Positions 43,765 to 45,373 of a stretch of DNA of 45,373 nt are shown here, piece after piece. The stretch is taken from positions 1 to 45,373 of the forward strand of contig NZ_LQPH01000120.1 in assembly GCF_002102255.1 (NCBI RefSeq), given 5' to 3'. The notes below the pieces were generated by a model. The model had not been told where the DNA came from. It saw only the letters and a list, made by a program, of their open reading frames with translations, and did not search any database. The position numbers and the translations under genes were made by a program. The first letter of the stretch is position 1. Each line of letters opens with the position of its first letter. This DNA is from Mycobacterium nebraskense. GTDB lineage: Bacteria; Actinomycetota; Actinomycetes; Mycobacteriales; Mycobacteriaceae.

Positions 43765-44532
43765 GTGGAACCGGTATACGGGACTGTCATTCAACTTGCC
43801 CGCTTGGTATGGCGCTTACAAGGTCTCAAGATCACGGTCACGGGCGTCGAAAACCTGCCCAAGAGCGGTGGTGCGGTCATCGCCATCAACCACACCGGCT
43901 ACCTCGACTTCACGTTCGCGGGTCTGCCCGCCTACCAGCAGGGTCTGGGTCGCAAGGTGCGGTTCATGGCCAAGCAGGAGGTGTTCGACCACGGGATCAC
44001 CGGCCCGATCATGCGCAGCCTGCGGCACATCTCCGTGAACCGGCAGGACGGGGCCGCCTCCTATGAGGAAGCGGTCAGGAATCTCAAGGACGGGGAGCTG
44101 GTCGGCGTCTATCCGGAAGCCACGATCAGCCGCAGCTTCGAGATCAAGGAATTCAAGTCGGGTGCCGCCCGGATGGCGGTCGAGGCCGGGGTGCCGATCG
44201 TTCCGGTGATCGTCTGGGGCGCGCAGCGGGTCTGGACCAAGGGGCACCCCAAGAAGCTGTTGCGCCCGAAGGTGCCCATCATTGTGCTCGTCGGCGAACC
44301 GATCGAACCCACGCTGGGCGTCGAGGAATTGAAGGGGCTGCTGCACTCGCGGATGCAACACCTGCTGGAGCGGGCCCAGGAAATGTATGGGCCGCATCCG
44401 GCCGGTGAGTTCTGGGTGCCGCGCCGGCTGGGCGGCAGTGCCCCGTCCCTGGCCGAAGCCGCCCGGATGGACGCCGAGGAGGCGGCCGCTCGCGCGGCGC
44501 GCCGGGCTGGATCCGCGGGAGCGCCGGAGTAG
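43765..44532 (+). CDS. PlsC-type 1-acylglycerol-3-phosphate acyltransferase (Rv3816c-like)
   Basis: The 255-residue protein is a PlsC-family acyltransferase. The block I catalytic motif appears as INHTGYLDF (Asn-His-x4-Asp) near residues 38-46. The block III motif reads YPEATISRSFE, where EGTRS is usual, so Gly is replaced by Ala. PVIVWGAQRVW is block IV. A short N-terminal hydrophobic stretch may associate with the membrane. It starts with GTG 43765. It lies 6 bases before a close paralogue, and both match the position and length of Rv3816c and Rv3815c. The acceptor is not certain, since such mycobacterial paralogues are often of unproven specificity. Confidence 0.88.
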   Translation: MEPVYGTVIQLARLVWRLQGLKITVTGVENLPKSGGAVIAINHTGYLDFTFAGLPAYQQGLGRKVRFMAKQEVFDHGITGPIMRSLRHISVNRQDGAASYEEAVRNLKDGELVGVYPEATISRSFEIKEFKSGAARMAVEAGVPIVPVIVWGAQRVWTKGHPKKLLRPKVPIIVLVGEPIEPTLGVEELKGLLHSRMQHLLERAQEMYGPHPAGEFWVPRRLGGSAPSLAEAARMDAEEAAARAARRAGSAGAPE

Positions 44533-44538
44533 CGATCG

Positions 44539-45294
44539 ATGGTGGAGCCGGTCTTTCGCACGCTCGAGGTCCTGGCCCGGCTGGCGGTTGCGGCCACCGA
44601 CACCCGGATCTCCTACGGCGGCGAGGAGAACATTCCCGACTCCGGTGGCGCCGTGATCGCGATCAACCACACCAGCTATGTCGACTTTCTGCCCGCCGCG
44701 CTGGCCGTGCATCGCCGGCAGCGCCGGCTCAGGTTCATGATCAAGGCCGAAATGCAGCAGGTGAAGATCGTCAACTTCCTGATCAAGCACACCCGGACCA
44801 TTCCGGTGGACCGCGGTGCGGGGGCGGGCGCCTACGCGCTGGCCGTGCAGCGGCTCCGCGAGGGCGAACTGGTCGGGGTGTATCCGGAGGCCACGATCAG
44901 CCGCAGCTTCGAGCTCAAGGAGTTCAAAACGGGCGCCGCCCGCATGGCCATCGACGCGGACGTCCCGATGATCCCCGTGATCGTGTGGGGAGCGCACCGG
45001 ATCTGGACCAAAGACCACCCGCGCACACTGGGCCGCACCAAGGTGCCGATTAGTGTGCAGGTGGGCGCGCCGGTGCGGGCGGCCGAAGACATCGCGCGGA
45101 CCGACGCTGCGCTGCGCGAGTCGATGACCACGCTGCTACACCAGGTGCAACAGCGTTACCCGCACGAACCCGGGGCGTACTGGACGCCGCGCCGGCTGGG
45201 CGGTGGGGCACCGACCATGGCGGAGGCTGCTCGCATGGAGGCAGACGAGGCCGCGGCGCGGGCCGCCGGCCGTAGTGGACGGCCGTCGCGGTAG
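44539..45294 (+). CDS. PlsC-type acyltransferase, tandem paralogue (Rv3815c-like)
   Basis: The 251-residue protein is about half identical to the preceding one and has the same motifs: INHTSYVDF (block I, Asn-His-x4-Asp) and YPEATISRSFE (block III). VPMIPVIVWGAHRIW is block IV. It starts 6 bases after the stop of its neighbour, so the pair is one transcript and a duplication. AAGGAG after its stop leads into the next reading frame. Substrates are unknown. Confidence 0.88.
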   Translation: MVEPVFRTLEVLARLAVAATDTRISYGGEENIPDSGGAVIAINHTSYVDFLPAALAVHRRQRRLRFMIKAEMQQVKIVNFLIKHTRTIPVDRGAGAGAYALAVQRLREGELVGVYPEATISRSFELKEFKTGAARMAIDADVPMIPVIVWGAHRIWTKDHPRTLGRTKVPISVQVGAPVRAAEDIARTDAALRESMTTLLHQVQQRYPHEPGAYWTPRRLGGGAPTMAEAARMEADEAAARAAGRSGRPSR

Positions 45295-45310
45295 GCGAAG
45301 GAGAATCTCA

Positions 45311-45373
45311 ATGACGTTGTCAAGCCGCCGCAGTAGTGGTTGCGGGTTGGTAGACAGCGTGGTCGCGCAGCAT
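45311..45373 (+). CDS. Start of a further gene (cut by window edge)
   Basis: An ATG at 45311 is preceded by GAAGGAG, a good ribosome site, 14 bases after the acyltransferase stop. The 21 residues visible (MTLSSRRSSGCGLVDSVV...) do not resemble the beginning of a third PlsC protein, which M. tuberculosis has here (Rv3814c). I do not recognise it. Confidence 0.45.
   Translation, partial: MTLSSRRSSGCGLVDSVVAQH

Noticed and set aside
1..45373. CRISPR arrays, insertion sequences, prophage or integration sites
   Set aside because: No regularly spaced repeats, transposase or integrase sequences, or terminal repeats were seen.

Overview
The window is mycobacterial chromosome. Base composition is high-GC with strong third-position GC, and many genes start with GTG only 6-8 bases after a TANNNT -10 box (leaderless). 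The gene order follows, in reverse complement, the Mycobacterium tuberculosis interval from about Rv3860 down to Rv3815c: gltB-gltD, Rv3856c, ethR/ethA, rraA, hns, Rv3850, espR, Rv3847, sodA, Rv3843c, glpQ1, Rv3840, Rv3839, pheA, Rv3837c, Rv3836, Rv3835, serS, Rv3833-Rv3829c, papA1, mmpL8, Rv3822, Rv3821, papA2, Rv3819, Rv3818, Rv3816c, Rv3815c. M. tuberculosis names are recalled from memory, not searched. Several genes are added or missing relative to M. tuberculosis, so the source is probably a non-tuberculous, likely slow-growing, Mycobacterium. I see no tRNA, rRNA, CRISPR array, insertion sequence or phage.

Region 1 (1-16.3 kb): glutamate synthase (gltB, gltD) behind a 634-base upstream region with hairpins. 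It is followed by genes not expected at this point in M. tuberculosis: an F420-type luciferase-like oxidoreductase divergent from a small membrane protein, a SnoaL-like protein, and a Y-family DNA polymerase of the M. smegmatis DinB3 type directly behind ethR, with a perfect LexA/SOS box over its start codon. The ethR/ethA divergent pair keeps its operator. rraA, hns and a YcnI-CopC copper pair next to Rv3850 follow.

Region 2 (16.4-28.8 kb): espR, a frameshifted remnant where Rv3848 should be, Rv3847 and sodA. Next comes an intergenic region with four DnaA-box-like 9-mers, three of them within 30 bases. After this are a DUF4328 membrane protein, glpQ1, a full-length LCP-family protein, an IdeR-box-controlled DUF2470 protein, pheA, a histidine phosphatase, a small Cys-rich protein, a zincin-like protein, Rv3835 and serS. 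bfrB is absent from its usual place between glpQ1 and the LCP gene.

Region 3 (28.9-45.4 kb): an AraC regulator divergent from a methyltransferase, then a TetR regulator with two copies of the same palindrome. One copy lies between tetR and a DUF2834 membrane gene; the other lies in front of a phytoene-desaturase-like flavoprotein. Next is the sulfolipid-1 gene block papA1-mmpL8-(chp1, sap on the other strand)-papA2, in the M. tuberculosis order but without pks2 and fadD23. The acyltransferases, transporter and accessory proteins are therefore present, while the polyketide synthase that makes the known acyl donor is not in this window. The window closes with a PH-like protein, an MBL-fold/Rieske protein and two tandem PlsC-type acyltransferases.

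The strongest candidates for undescribed biology are the DnaA-box cluster, the two-operator TetR module, the pks2-less sulfolipid-type locus and the SOS box on the ethR-linked dinB.
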